From Vicia villosa (taxonomy: Eukaryota; Streptophyta; Magnoliopsida; Fabales; Fabaceae), in contig NC_081185.1 of NCBI RefSeq assembly GCF_029867415.1, positions 112,765,617-112,829,616 on the forward strand: a stretch of DNA of 64,000 nt. Reading direction: 5' to 3'. This document shows positions 22,849-36,100 of the stretch, one piece after another. Below the pieces are notes generated by a model. It ran no database searches. It was not told where the DNA came from and worked only from the letters and a program-made list of their open reading frames with translations. The translations under genes were made by a program, and so were the position numbers. The stretch's first letter is position 1, and each line of letters opens with the position of its first letter.

Positions 22849-23414
22849 TTTATATTAATATTGCCTATTGTACACTTGCTTGATATTTGAGATATTCTCG
22901 GGTCTTTTGCGCTTCAAGGTTGCAAGAATGTTTTTGGGAGGTACCAAATTCATTGTCATGCTGGAAACACATTCTTCCTCTTCCGGCAAGAGGGGACATG
23001 CAATTAGATGACCGACTAACTTTTCACATAAATCATGATTATGTAAACCACATATCATATTAAATCTTCATTTATTATTTGCCAACCGATAACCATACAA
23101 CTTAAGTGGACATTCACATTTTCTTGAACCAGTTTCATCTTGTTTGAAATTCTGGAGAGGAGGTCTATATTTACCACTTCTTTGCATTCCAATGTCACAA
23201 ATGCACTTCTTCTATCTGAATCACTATCACACCTTCCGATCACAACACCAAACTCCAGTTTGGTGGCCTCTGTACGAATCCATTGCAGCATGTCATCACA
23301 AAATTCATACTCTTGTTCATTTATAAAATGATTTCGAATATCTACAACCTTCACTAGGACGGGTGAAGCATCTTGAGACACAATATGTTAGGGGATAGCA
23401 TCGGGATGCACCAT
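22849..23414 (-). pseudogene. FAR1-like N-terminal part of a MULE protein
   Basis: It starts at an ATG at 23414 (MVHPDAIP then a stop) and continues in two frames. DMLQWIRTEATKLEFGVVIGR (positions about 23225-23290) and ICGLHNHDLCEKLVGH (near 23000-23050) match the FAR1 DNA-binding region pattern, with the HNH-type zinc ligands of the second block. ILATLKRKRPENISNIKQVYN follows. At least one stop and one frameshift are present, and the transposase domain that should follow is absent. The second MULE relic near 30.5/39.9 kb has a related start. Confidence 0.75.
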
Positions 23415-24000
23415 ACCTAATGTGAACTAAAACATAAAAACTAAGAAACATACATAACACGAAAAAGATTGCTGCAAAATCAGCAGAGACAAATACCATA
23501 AATGTATCGCCAGAATAGTTCATGTGAGTTCTGGAACTGCACTTTCGGTAAAAACATAACCTCTTTTGTTTCAAAACTCTATTAATGTGGGGAATGAGAG
23601 TTGAAATGAAAGAACTTTACCTTAAATTCCACTTTCTTTAAGCTCCTATTGATTTGATGAAACACAAGAATGGAGATTTGGAATGTAAAACTTGGTTGAG
23701 AATGGAAGGATTTTTAGAGAGGGTTTAAGGAAAATATGTCAAATGAAGTTGATCATACAGGTTGTTGCTTTTAGCAATTTCATTTTTTATTTTTCCGGAG
23801 ATGCATCAGAATAATCTGACATGCAAATGTGACAGGATTTCAATTTTGCGCACAATTATACCGGAGATACATCTCCAGAGTTATTCCTGTAATGATTATG
23901 TGGATCAATTTATTATATCCTATAGATATATCTCTAACTCTTTTTTTTTAATTTCATTCTAGGGTGACACCATATTTACTCATTTATGTGTAATGTAAAG

Positions 24001-24186
24001 AGTATGTCCGAAATACTAATCGTTAGTTGGTCCAATGGTGATTGGCGCTGGACTTGGTAGGTCGAACCACGGTTCGATCCCCCGCAACTGCGATCGGGAG
24101 GGGGATGAAATCACTTGATGCCAGAATTCGTCCCCGAACCGGACTAAACCGGTGGTATAAAGCCAAAAAAAAAGTATGTCCGAAAT
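24001..24186 (+). mobile_element. tRNA-derived SINE with 14-bp target duplication
   Basis: The body 24015-24172 has a pol III A-box-like TAGTTGGTCCAATGG / TGGTGATTGGCG region near 24024-24050 and a B box GGTTCGATCCC near 24072-24082, then a non-tRNA body ending GGTATAAAGCC and A9. It is flanked by AGTATGTCCGAAAT at 24001-24014 and 24173-24186. The cloverleaf is not intact, so this is a SINE and not a tRNA gene. Confidence 0.9.
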
Positions 24187-24239
24187 TAAACAGATGAACA
24201 ATTTTGAACTTTTAAAGAATTCTTTTGAAATATATAAGG

Positions 24240-25795
24240 CATACTAAGAAATTCCCAAAAAATTCTCTAGTCAACCCAATTCAATCAATTGAAATACGGG
24301 CCGGCCATGAACCGAAACGGCCCATATACAAGTACCCCCGAAGGTTAATCGTCAATATAAGTCAGCTTAAAATAATAGATTAGCAACGGATTTACGATGA
24401 TGCAGTAGGAACTTAATTCTTAAAATAATAAACAAATCACTTACAAAAACACTAATAATTGCTCCAATAGGTTGTTGTTGTTGTTGAGACGCATGTTAGT
24501 AGTGATTAATACTGTTCAAATGGGAAAAGAACAAGATGTGGATAGCATTTAGAGTTGGAAACGCAGCTTTCCGGTTGACCGAAAGAACACGCCGGCGTTC
24601 ACACATGTTACATGCCTTCCAGAATACTGTCACAACAAATACAAAATTGTCCATAAAAATAAAAGGAATATTATTGTAGTCACTTTATTTTGAATAACGT
24701 GTTTGTTTTTTATTTTAGTTTTTTATTCGATTTAGCTTTTATATATTTAAAAAAAAAAAGTTAATTTAAAAGAAGAGATAAGTGTTGAAAAGTTTGTTTT
24801 CTAGGAGCACAGTCAGAAATATTAATAGCTCAATCCAGAAGACATTTTTTCAAATATCCTCTTGTAAGTTTCACCTTTTAACAATTTGATCACAACTTCA
24901 ATAATCACCTAATCAAAACAAAAATAGACACTCAATTCAATCCAATTATAAATTTACTTGTAATTACTATCTATAGTCTATTTATAAAAAAAATTCTCTT
25001 AAACAATATGTTATCCAGATACATTATTTATTTAATGTATCTAAAAAAAAAAAATTTCTTATAAATGAGACAGAGAGAGTATTAAGAAATGCTTATGTGA
25101 CAATTTTTAACATCATCCACTATTTATTCATCCGTGTTTACTTTCACAATTATTTTATCATAATTTTTTTAACATAATTTCTTTTATAAAATAAATATGA
25201 AATTGTCATTAATTAATTTTATCATCTCATAATCATAAAATTATAAGATACTATCCACTTATTTTACATATAATTTAGGCATCAATCATTTATATTTTAT
25301 AGTTGCAAATTGACAATAGTATATCATGTAAAATAGATAATTAGTATTATATATTTTGTTGGTTATTAAAATAATAAAAGTGATTAATGAATTATAGGTA
25401 AAATAAATAATTTTTGTGGTGAATAAAATAATAAAATAAACTAATAATATTATTTTATAATTGTACTATAAAATAATTATTTATAATAAATTATGTATTT
25501 TATTTATAAAATATTTAAAAAATAATAGTAAATATGATGCGAAGGGCCTGGTGTTAAGCATCATTTTAGATTTGATAGCAAATTTATTTTTTATCCGATA
25601 ATACTTTCATGATTAAAAAAAGCATACTCTTTATAAAAATGTAACAAAAATAACTATGTCAAAGAGTTCATTAACTTTCCATAAGTTCACAGATTTTGTA
25701 ATAATCAAAACAGTACCAACCTGAACTTTGCGTATAAATATTGCCTATTTAAGAGAAGAAAATTCAGCTTACATAACCTTGAAGAGTCCAACAAG
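24240..25795 (+). repeat. Segment copy A of a local three-copy duplication
   Basis: Aligns by eye with 40757-42735 (copy B) and parts of 53140-54780 (copy C). Shared landmarks are CAATTGAAATA, CCATATACAAGTACC, ATAAGTCAGCTTAAAATAATA, AGCTTTCCGGTTG(A/G)CC, ACAAATACAAAATTGTCCA and TATTGCCTATTTAAGAGAA. Copy A keeps the empty site (single TATACAAG near 24330) of the hAT insertion in copy B. The end is lost into the (TA)n array, so no RING gene remains here. Confidence 0.8.
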
Positions 25796-26309
<514 letters not shown>

Positions 26310-26324
26310 ATATATATATTCCTT

Positions 26325-26640
<316 letters not shown>

Positions 26641-26964
26641 TAGGGGTGGTAAAATGGGCCGGACCTGCGGGAAAAGTCCGTTTTACCCGCATTTTTTTGC
26701 GGGGCAGGGCAAGGTTTTAGGCCCGCTCTCTTTAATGTGTCCGCCCCGCCCCGCCCCGTTTTTTTGTGGGCTTTTGCGGACATTTGTTTTTTCATAGAAT
26801 TTTATTATTTTTAGGCCTAAAAAGCCGAATGCCCGCGGGCTTTCTCCGCCCCGCCCTCACTTTTTTGCGGGGCGGGGCTAGGTTTTAGACCCGCACTCTT
26901 AAAAAAACCCGCCCCGTTTTTTCGCGGGCTTTTGCGGGGCGGGCATGCCCGTTTGCCACCCCTA
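26641..26964. mobile_element. hAT-type non-autonomous element, GCGGG-rich
   Basis: Ends TAGGGGTGGTAAAA and, inverted, TAGGGGTGGCAAAC. The interior is filled with GCGGG, GGGGCGGG and GCCCGC words plus T runs. The 8 bases on each side (GAGAGAGG and TATATAGG) match at 5 of 8 within microsatellite, so the target duplication is uncertain. 324 bp, no coding capacity. Confidence 0.8.
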
Positions 26965-26970
26965 TATATA

Positions 26971-28175
<1,205 letters not shown>

Positions 28176-28901
28176 GAAAACTTAAGCTCGGAGATAAAAT
28201 TGGCGTCCACCAAACCTGCAATTGCTTCTGCTTTCATGGGCGATTGTTGTCGTCTTCTCTCCTACACATACTGAGCGTCGGAGTCCACATTCAACTGGTG
28301 GCATGCTATTATGGGATGTATCTCAAGCATTTCATGTGAGGGGCGGAAAAAATGTCGCATTAGATTTCAAATTGTCCATTTTTCTCAGGCGTCAGACCGC
28401 TAACACAAGGAATAAGAGATTCATGAACTGCATGGAAATGTTATTTTTCCCGTGTAACATTGTGTATGATATCTTTTACACCTTCAACTCTTTGAGAAGT
28501 TGTTGGCGGACAAGTGTATGATTATTCTCTCCTATGCCGAGCAAAATTGAAATTATGTGATAATTATAGTTACCGTCAGCCTTAACATCTACAATTCATT
28601 CAATGTATTTGTATATAAAAATCAACATCTCTTCAATGTGTTTGATTTTTGATAAATGGGGTGAAGGAGATGGTGTGCTAGTGCGAGCACCTTTGAAAAC
28701 AATTATTTGAGATTTTGAAGATGGAGAATCTGTAAAATGTGTGTCAACATGTTTGAAATAGAAAGGAGACTGCTTCGTTGAATTGTCACTCTATGTTGGT
28801 TTGACCTTCTTAGAAGCACCATTTGTTTTTATCAATTCTCAGAGTGGTTTAAAATCTTAAGTTTCTTGTTTGGCAATCTTCCCCACCCTCTCTGATGCGT
28901 G
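28176..28901. other. Unassigned DNA
   Basis: A plus-strand frame at 28222-28521 (about 99 codons) shows no motif I recognise; its composition looks less random than its surroundings but no ATG-to-stop gene can be supported. It may be the decayed end of the MULE relic to the right. Confidence 0.4.
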
Positions 28902-28909
28902 GTTTCACG

Positions 28910-29208
28910 TAGGGGTGGCAAACTGACATGCACGTCCCCTAAAAGCCTCCAAAAAAGGGACGGAAGAGCATTGTGTAGGGCATAAGTCGAAAAACTTGGC
29001 ACTTCCCGCAAAAAAAATGAGTGTAGGGTAAGATGGGCCTGCGGGCCTTGCACCTTTTAAGCCTAAAAAATGAAAAAGTCTCGCAATAAGCAAGGCGGAG
29101 TGGGACAGACATATTAGAGGGTGCGGACCTAAAACTTTGGACCGTCCTATGAAAAATGTGTGGGAAAAATAAGCAGGCTTGTGTGCTGGGCGCATTTTTC
29201 CATCCCTA
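28910..29208. mobile_element. hAT-type non-autonomous element with 8-bp target duplication
   Basis: Left TAGGGGTGGCAAAC, inverted right CTAGGGATGGAAAAATG. The target duplication GTTTCACG (28902-28909) and GTTTCATG (29209-29216) agrees at 7 of 8. 299 bp with GGGCCTGCGGG and GCGGAG words, similar in style to 26641-26964. Confidence 0.85.
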
Positions 29209-29216
29209 GTTTCATG

Positions 29217-30525
29217 TTGTCGTCAACTTTCAGAAAACTCTCTTGAATCACTTATCATTCGATCATGATAAATATATTTGACTTATCATATTTCCTCACA
29301 TCATCATCAAACTAGAGCCTTTTATAGTGCGTGTAAAACTCATCAGTCCGTATGAGTCTATCAAGTTTCATCATCTTTGAAATTAAACAAGCACACGAAA
29401 AACCATATGTCTTCTTAAGGGTACAACCACAGGTTGAGCTATCTCAACCAATCTTCTCTGCTCGCTTGGCTTCGTGATAAATAAAATTTAATCCCGCTTA
29501 AGATATATTGCCCACCAACCATGAATAAAGATTGTTGTCTCTCAATTCGTGTTTCTGTAATATTGTGACCAAGTGATGTTTGTATCTCGCTATGATGATT
29601 TTGGACCATTTGGTTCATGGAGTCTCAACCTCAACATAAATTACCTTTACTATTTCTCAACCAATTCTTCAATATAGCATGAGTAGATTCAACTATATTA
29701 GTTATTGTACTTCCAAAATGCCTAACGTGATTGGTCAAAGCACAAACAATCTTCTTCTTCACCTAGTTTAGAATTGTACTTTCAACATATTTCAAAAAAT
29801 CTGGATATATCTCACACACCCCTCATAAAATGTATTACAGATTCAACATTTAACTCTTCAATAGATGAATTTAGGTTTAATACCCTTTTTAGTCATGTAT
29901 CTTAACCTTAAGGTTCATTTTACTCCCTTAACTTAAGAAAAGTTTTATATTGGTCATTTAAATCTTCAAAATGTTCAATATTAGTTATTTTCTTCGAATT
30001 ATCGACAATTTAGTGACTAATTATTGAGTTTTTTCATCGTTAGTAAGACGAAAAGACTAATATGAAACACCTTGAAGAGTTAAGAGATCAATATGGACCT
30101 TTTTTAAGTTAACGAACCTAAATGAACTCTAAAGTTAAGATACAAAACCAAAAAGCATATTAAGGCAAGAATTTATTATAACATTATAGCCATCCATTAT
30201 GCTTTCCAATATCACACCAGCTTTGATAATTTTTTCATCTTCACCCTTGATTTCTTTGGTCCCTACCACTAGCTTAAGCCTACTTCTCACATTTATTGTC
30301 ATGTGATACCTACAAAGTAATGCATATGATGTAGGAAACACCTTTGCAACTGAATTCATCAGTACAATATCATGATCAGTGACAATTACTTGTGACATGT
30401 TTTCTTGGTCCTTCAACGTCGAACCCCAATTTTGCAGCCTCCGTGCAGATCCATTTGAGCATATGTTCAAGAACAATAAAATCCTATTTATTTATGAATT
30501 GTTTATTAACATCTACATCGATATT
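29217..30525 (-). pseudogene. Second MULE/FAR1-like relic, transposase part
   Basis: The minus-strand frame 30135-30476 carries a MULE transposase block: QVIVTDHDIVLMNSVAKVFP, then LLCRYHMTINVRSRL and GVILESIMDGYN, with the Asp of VTDHD and the CRYH pattern of the DDE core. Upstream (30430-30520) HMLKWICTEAAKLGF matches the FAR1 N-terminal part of the first MULE, fused directly to the transposase after an internal deletion. Downstream (29230-29830) scattered remnants such as CAFWKYNN and a Cys-rich end are in several frames. Two elements interrupt it, at 29873-30163 and at 30526. Confidence 0.75.
29873..30163. mobile_element. MITE inserted in the MULE relic
   Basis: Left GGTTTAATACCCTTTTTAGT ...TGTATCTTAACCTTAAGGTTCA pairs with the inverted right end TTAATATGCTTTTTGGTTTTGTATCTTAACTTTAG (both quoted in parts). 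It is about 290 bp and non-coding. GAATTTA flanks both sides at short distance, so the exact ends and target duplication are uncertain. Confidence 0.65.
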
Positions 30526-31193
30526 TAGGGGTGTAATCAGTTCGATTTGGACCGGTTTATGGTCATAAAATGTTCGAACCAATGATATCTCCATCGGTTT
30601 GCTTTGGTTCAGTTTTTAACACTTTTCAAAAATGGAACCAAACCAAACTAACCAGTTTGGTTCGATTTGGTTTGGTTTAATTAATCAGTTTATAATATTT
30701 TTTTCAAACATTATATTAATTAGTGTATTCTTCACTATCTTGTTTTTTGGTGTATTTTATTCTACCATTTTTTAAAATAATAATTTTCATGTAATTTATT
30801 TCATACGCTATTTTTTAAAACAAATTACAAGTTGTTCTTAATCCATACAAGATAGTGACATAATTTCCCTTACATCATGAAATAAATTCACTATCGAATA
30901 TAAAAATTGACACTTGGCATCAGAAGGTTGAGAAGGGATTTAAGAGCTCAACAAATAAAACACAATAAAACAGACATCAATTAACATGTTTCACGCCTCA
31001 AACACAATCAAATCTATTTTGTAACAAGACTAGAAAATTTTTTATTGAAGAAGAAACTAAAAAAGTTAAAAAATATGAAAATTAACGAAAAGAACTTAAA
31101 GACGAAGAAGGAGGCCATAAAATATCATAACAATTGTGGCACACAGTGAGAGCCGCGGTTTACTGAAAACAAGTTTTTGTGACTTATGGTTTC

Positions 31194-33097
31194 TGTAACA
31201 CCCTTCTAATACCCCGCATAAATAACAAATAATAATCAGAGTAAACATGAAAAAGGGCATTACAACTTCCAAATAATTAAACAATAATACTCATGTCATG
31301 CCATAAAAGAGAACGTCAATCAAATTTATTCAGATCATCATGTTTAACACAGCGGAATTACTTTAACATCTGAATAACCAACAGCCAAGTCACAGACTTA
31401 AGGCGTTAACATAAAATCCATCCAAAAACAAAAGTTTAACAAGTAACTCTAAACGACGCCCCCAGTGTTACACGACCAGAGCATGACACGGACCCAACTG
31501 ACTCTAACGAACTACTTGACGAGCTAATCCTCACCAAGTACGAGAGCTACTCCTTAATCTGAAAAATAACAACAGTAAGGGTGAGTCTCATTCACATTTA
31601 ACTAATGTTATAAGATATAGATAATAAAATATCATTTCACATGCAATTCACCCAATTACAGTTATGATCAGATTCAAACATACAATCAGTAAGCAAACAA
31701 CCAAATTAACACATGTTATAACATTGGACAATCTTCCATTCATGTTATAACATCAAAACAGCCTAATGCAATGCAACTACATGCATGTGGTACCAAAATC
31801 TGGGATAACCCAACTCACCGACCCACCATCGTCAAGGATACGGCAACACCCACTCACTAATTCCACACAATGGGAATTAGCTACCACTGATCCACCATCG
31901 TCAAGGACCAGCCACCAAATGATTATGAATGCATGCATCAACCATAACATGCTCATCACCCACACACATCGATCAATGTCATAATCATCAATAAAGCGCA
32001 TATTTCATACCAACAATATATGTATAATAAACACCAGTTATAACCACAACATCATACAGGTAAGACATTCATTAGTGTACCTATAAGCATATCCCACCAC
32101 AACAAATAAGATCGATTGTTTTTAAAATGATTCAAACCACAGTTCAAAACACCATTTGATTGTATAAATTATTTGATTAGCTTCACTGTGCTCGAAACGG
32201 CACCAAAATCCGGTTTACGGTTTAAAAGTTACACCTCTTTAAAACTTTTCAAAATGGACAGTCGCAACAACTAACAGCACGCGGCGCCACACACGGTTCG
32301 CGGCGCGGAACGAATAGGAACAACGCCTTCGCGGCGCAAACAAGGTTTCGCGGCGCGGAACGAGAAGAAACTACGCCTTCGCGGCGCGGCCATACCCTCG
32401 CGGCGCGTACTGAGCACAACAACACTTCCTGGCCTTCTGCCACGCAGTTCGCGGCGCCAACTCCTGGACGCGGCGCGAACTGGCGATTTCCTGCGCTCCG
32501 AATAGCAGAAATCAGCCTGCGATTTCGTCCCTCTTTCACCGAATCACTACCAAACAATCTCATTCCAACCAGATTTCGCATACAGTGAAATAGCACATAT
32601 TATAACACATGTATAATACATTCAAACATCCAATTATCACCAATACGTGATCAATATAATCATTATGCATCAATCCTCCCAAAACCTAACAATTCTACAA
32701 CCTGAGCATAACCCAATTGATCCGAATAACATGATCAAATCCTATCCTACCACCTATAATCCCATAATAGAAGATAAACGGAAGAGTCCCCCCTTACCTG
32801 AAGGTTGATTCTTCGTTCTTCCTCGGTCGCACTTCTCCGCTCCTCTTCTCTTTTCACGTTCAGACTTCTTTTCCCAAAATGCTGTAACCCTCTCTATTCC
32901 ACAACTCCTCCTATTTTATTAAAATTGAAATAAACTTATTTTAATTAGTAATAGGGCCTATCAATGCACCCCCTCTTTACTAACTACAACACAAGCCCAA
33001 TTGCTTAATTCTTCATAGTCTTCCATAATTCCAAATAATTCCCCATAATTTATTTAAATTAATTAAATTAAATTATGAAAATAGATAGAGTGTTACA
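31194..33097 (-). repeat. 3' LTR of the chromovirus
   Basis: Plus-strand ends TGTAACACCC and GAGTGTTACA. It contains the GC-rich word cluster at 32270-32490 and two CCACCATCGTCAAGGA copies (near 31824 and 31900). The polypurine tract lies right after it, at 33098-33115 (plus strand ACTCTCCCCCACTAAAT). Confidence 0.97.
32270..32490. repeat. TTCGCGGCGC word cluster in the chromovirus LTR (also 38719-38939)
   Basis: About nine CGGCGC cores, mostly TTCGCGGCGCG(A/G)A, in 220 bp of an otherwise AT-rich LTR; GCGGCGCG contains the palindrome-like GCGCG/CGGCGC. Dense CpG suggests either recent arrival before methylation decay or a selected function. The second LTR carries the same cluster. Confidence 0.85.
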
Positions 33098-33138
33098 ACT
33101 CTCCCCCACTAAATAGTTTTCGTCCTCGAAAACATACC

Positions 33139-36100
33139 TTAGGCAAATAAATCTGGATAGGAATCCTTCATCTGACTTTCCAGTTCCCAAGTCACATTCC
33201 CACCTGCTGGTCCTCCCCAAGCTACTCTGACCAACGCTATCTCCTTGCCACGCAATTGTTTCACCTTTCGATCTTCAATCCTCATGGGCAAGGTCTCAAC
33301 TGTCAGATTATCTTTTACCTGTACATCATCGACTTGGATCACATGAGATGGATCAGCAATGTACTTCCTCAACTGTGATACGTGGAATACATCATGCAAA
33401 TTCGCCAGCGTCGGTGGCAACGCAATACGATACGCCACTTCTCCCACCCTCTCCGTAATCTGGAACGGACCAATGAATCGCGGAGTCAACTTCCTTGATT
33501 TCAGTGCTCTACCAACACCAGTTGTAGGAGTCACCCTCAAGAACACATGATCTCCTTCTTGAAATTCAAGTGTCCTCCTTCTTTTATCATGATAACTCTT
33601 CTGACGACTCTGAGACGTCCTCATCTTCTCCTGAATCATCTTGATCCTTCCTGTTGTCTCCTGAACAATTTCCGGTCCAATCACGGCACTTTCGCCAGAT
33701 TCGTACCAACATAAAGGCGTTCTACACTTCCGACCATACAAAGCTTCAAACGGAGCCATACCAATACTCGAGTGAAAACTATTATTGTAAGTAAATTCGA
33801 TCAAGGGTAGATAACTATCCCAAGCACCGCCCTTTTCCAATACACAAGCACGCAACAAATCTTCTAGTGATTGAATGGTTCTTTCTGTCTGTCCATCCGT
33901 CTGCGGATGATAAGCAGAACTCAATCTCAGCTTAGTACCCAAAGCCTTCTGCAAACTTTCCCAGAATCTGGATGTAAACCTTGGATCTCTATCCGACACG
34001 ATACTCGAAGGAATACCATGTAAACTCACTATCTTCTCAATATACAATTGAGCCAGCTTCTCCATTGGGTAATCCATTCTCATTGGTATAAAATGGGCAG
34101 ACTTTGTCAACCTGTCTACAATAACCCAAATAGCTTCACAATTCTTCACCGTCCTCGGCAAACCGGAAACAAAATCCATAGATATACTATCCCACTTCCA
34201 TTCTGGAATAAATAACGGCTGCATAGCTCCATACGGTTTCTGATGCTCAATCTTCGACTTCTGGCAAGTCAGACACGCATAGACAAATTCAGCTATTTCC
34301 TTTTTCATTCCAGGCCACCAAAACAGCTTCTTTAAGTCATGATACATCTTGGTAGCACCAGGATGAATACTCAATCCGCTACGATGTCCTTCTTCAAGAA
34401 TACTCTTCCTCAATTCGGCAACATCAGGAACACAAACACGATTACCAAACCTCATTATACCATTCTCGTCGATTCTGAATTCACCTCCTTTATCTTGATT
34501 AATCAGGGCCAACTTATCAACCAACTCTACGTCCGTCTTCTGACCTTCTCGGATTTCCTCAAGAATACTACTAGTCAGCTTCAGCATACCCAATTTAACA
34601 CTGGTAGGAGTGTCTTCACATACTAAACTCAAATCTCGGAATTGCTCAATTAAATCCAATTCTCTCACCATAAGCATAGACATATGCAAGGACTTCCTAC
34701 TCAATGCATCGGCAACAACATTTGCTTTACCCAGATGATAATTCAGTTCAAAATCATAATCCTTGAGAAATTCTAGCCATCTTCTTTGTCTCATATTCAA
34801 CTCTTTTTGGTCAAAGAGGTACTTCAAACTCTTGTGATCACTAAATACTTCAAACCTTGAACCATATAGGTAATGCCTCCACAACTTCAACACAAATACC
34901 ACTGCTGCTAACTCTAAGTCATGAGTCGGATAGTTTCTCTCATGCACCTTGAGTTGTCTCGACGCATAAGCGACTACCTGTTGATTCTGCATCAGTACAC
35001 CTCCTAATCCTGACAACGAAGCATCACAATAAACAACAAAAGATTCCGCCGGATTCGGCAAAATCAAGATCGGCGCACTAGTCAACCTCTTCTTCAACTC
35101 TTGGAATCCTTCTTCACATTTCGAATCCCAAACAAACGCTTGACCCTTCCTAGTCAACTTAGTTAACGGTAATGCTAACTTTGAAAAACCTTCAATGAAC
35201 TTTCTATAGTAACCCGCCAAACCAAGGAAACTACGGATTTCGGAAACTGACCTCGGAGCTTCCCATTGAGACACTGCTTCTACTTTCGTTGGGTCAACGG
35301 CAATACCATCCTTAGAAATTACATGCCCAAGAAAGCTCACTTCGTTTAACCAGAACTCACACTTTGACAGTTTTGCAAAAAGTTTCTTTTCCTTCAATAG
35401 TTCTAATACCACTCTAAGATGATCCGCATGCTCTTTTTCATTCTTAGAATATATTAAAATATCATCAATAAATACTACTACGAACTGATCCAGAAAAGGA
35501 TGGAAGATCCTATTCATATACTCCATGAAAACCCCCGGCGCATTGGTTACCCCAAATGGCATCACTGTATATTCGTAATGACCATACCTCGTTCTAAATG
35601 CCGTTTTCTGAATATCGTCCGTCTTCACCCGAATCTGATGATATCCCGACCTCAAGTCAATTTTGCTGAACACACATGCTCCAACTAGTTGATCCATCAA
35701 GTCATCAATCCTCGGCAAGGGATACCGATTCTTGATAGTAACCTTGTTGAGTTGTCTGTAATCCACACACAACCTCATTGAACCTTCTTTCTTCTTCACT
35801 AGTAACACCGGTGCACCCCACGGTGAGACACTAGGACGAATAAATTTCTTCTCAAGTAAATCTTCCAATTGACTCTTCAACTCATTCAATTCCGATGCTG
35901 ACATACGATAAGGTGCCATCGACACAGGATTAGTTCCAGGAATTAGTTCAATAGCAAATTCTACTTCCCTCTCTGGCGGCAATTCTCTTACATCTTCTGG
36001 AAAGACTTCTGGAAATTCACATACTACCGGTAAGTCACTACTCACCGCTTTCTTTTTCACTTCCATGGATGCAATCAACATGAACACGGCAGCTCCGTCC

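Larger units (their letters stand above)
21540..23890 (-). mobile_element. Internally deleted MULE with palindrome-rich ends
   Basis: The left end carries CTGGAGATGTATTTCCGG (21556-21573) and the right end, read inverted, CTCTGGAGATGTATCTCCGG (23861-23881), so the termini are inverted and share a palindrome. Between them, on the minus strand, lie pieces of a FAR1/MULE-type protein, an OTU-like C-terminal piece and a small separate frame; the transposase core is gone. Exact ends and the expected 9-bp duplication could not be fixed. Confidence 0.65.

Noticed and set aside
24015..24172. Possible tRNA gene from the A and B boxes
   Set aside because: No cloverleaf, a non-tRNA 3' body, poly(A) and a 14-bp target duplication identify a SINE.
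31766..32001. Pairs of short frames repeated at 38215-38450
   Set aside because: Identical because they are in the two LTRs; LTR sequence, not genes.
32249..32596. 115-codon Arg/Ala-rich minus-strand frame, repeated at 38698-39045
   Set aside because: It lies in both LTRs of the chromovirus and reads through the GC-rich word cluster; no start context or motif supports a protein.
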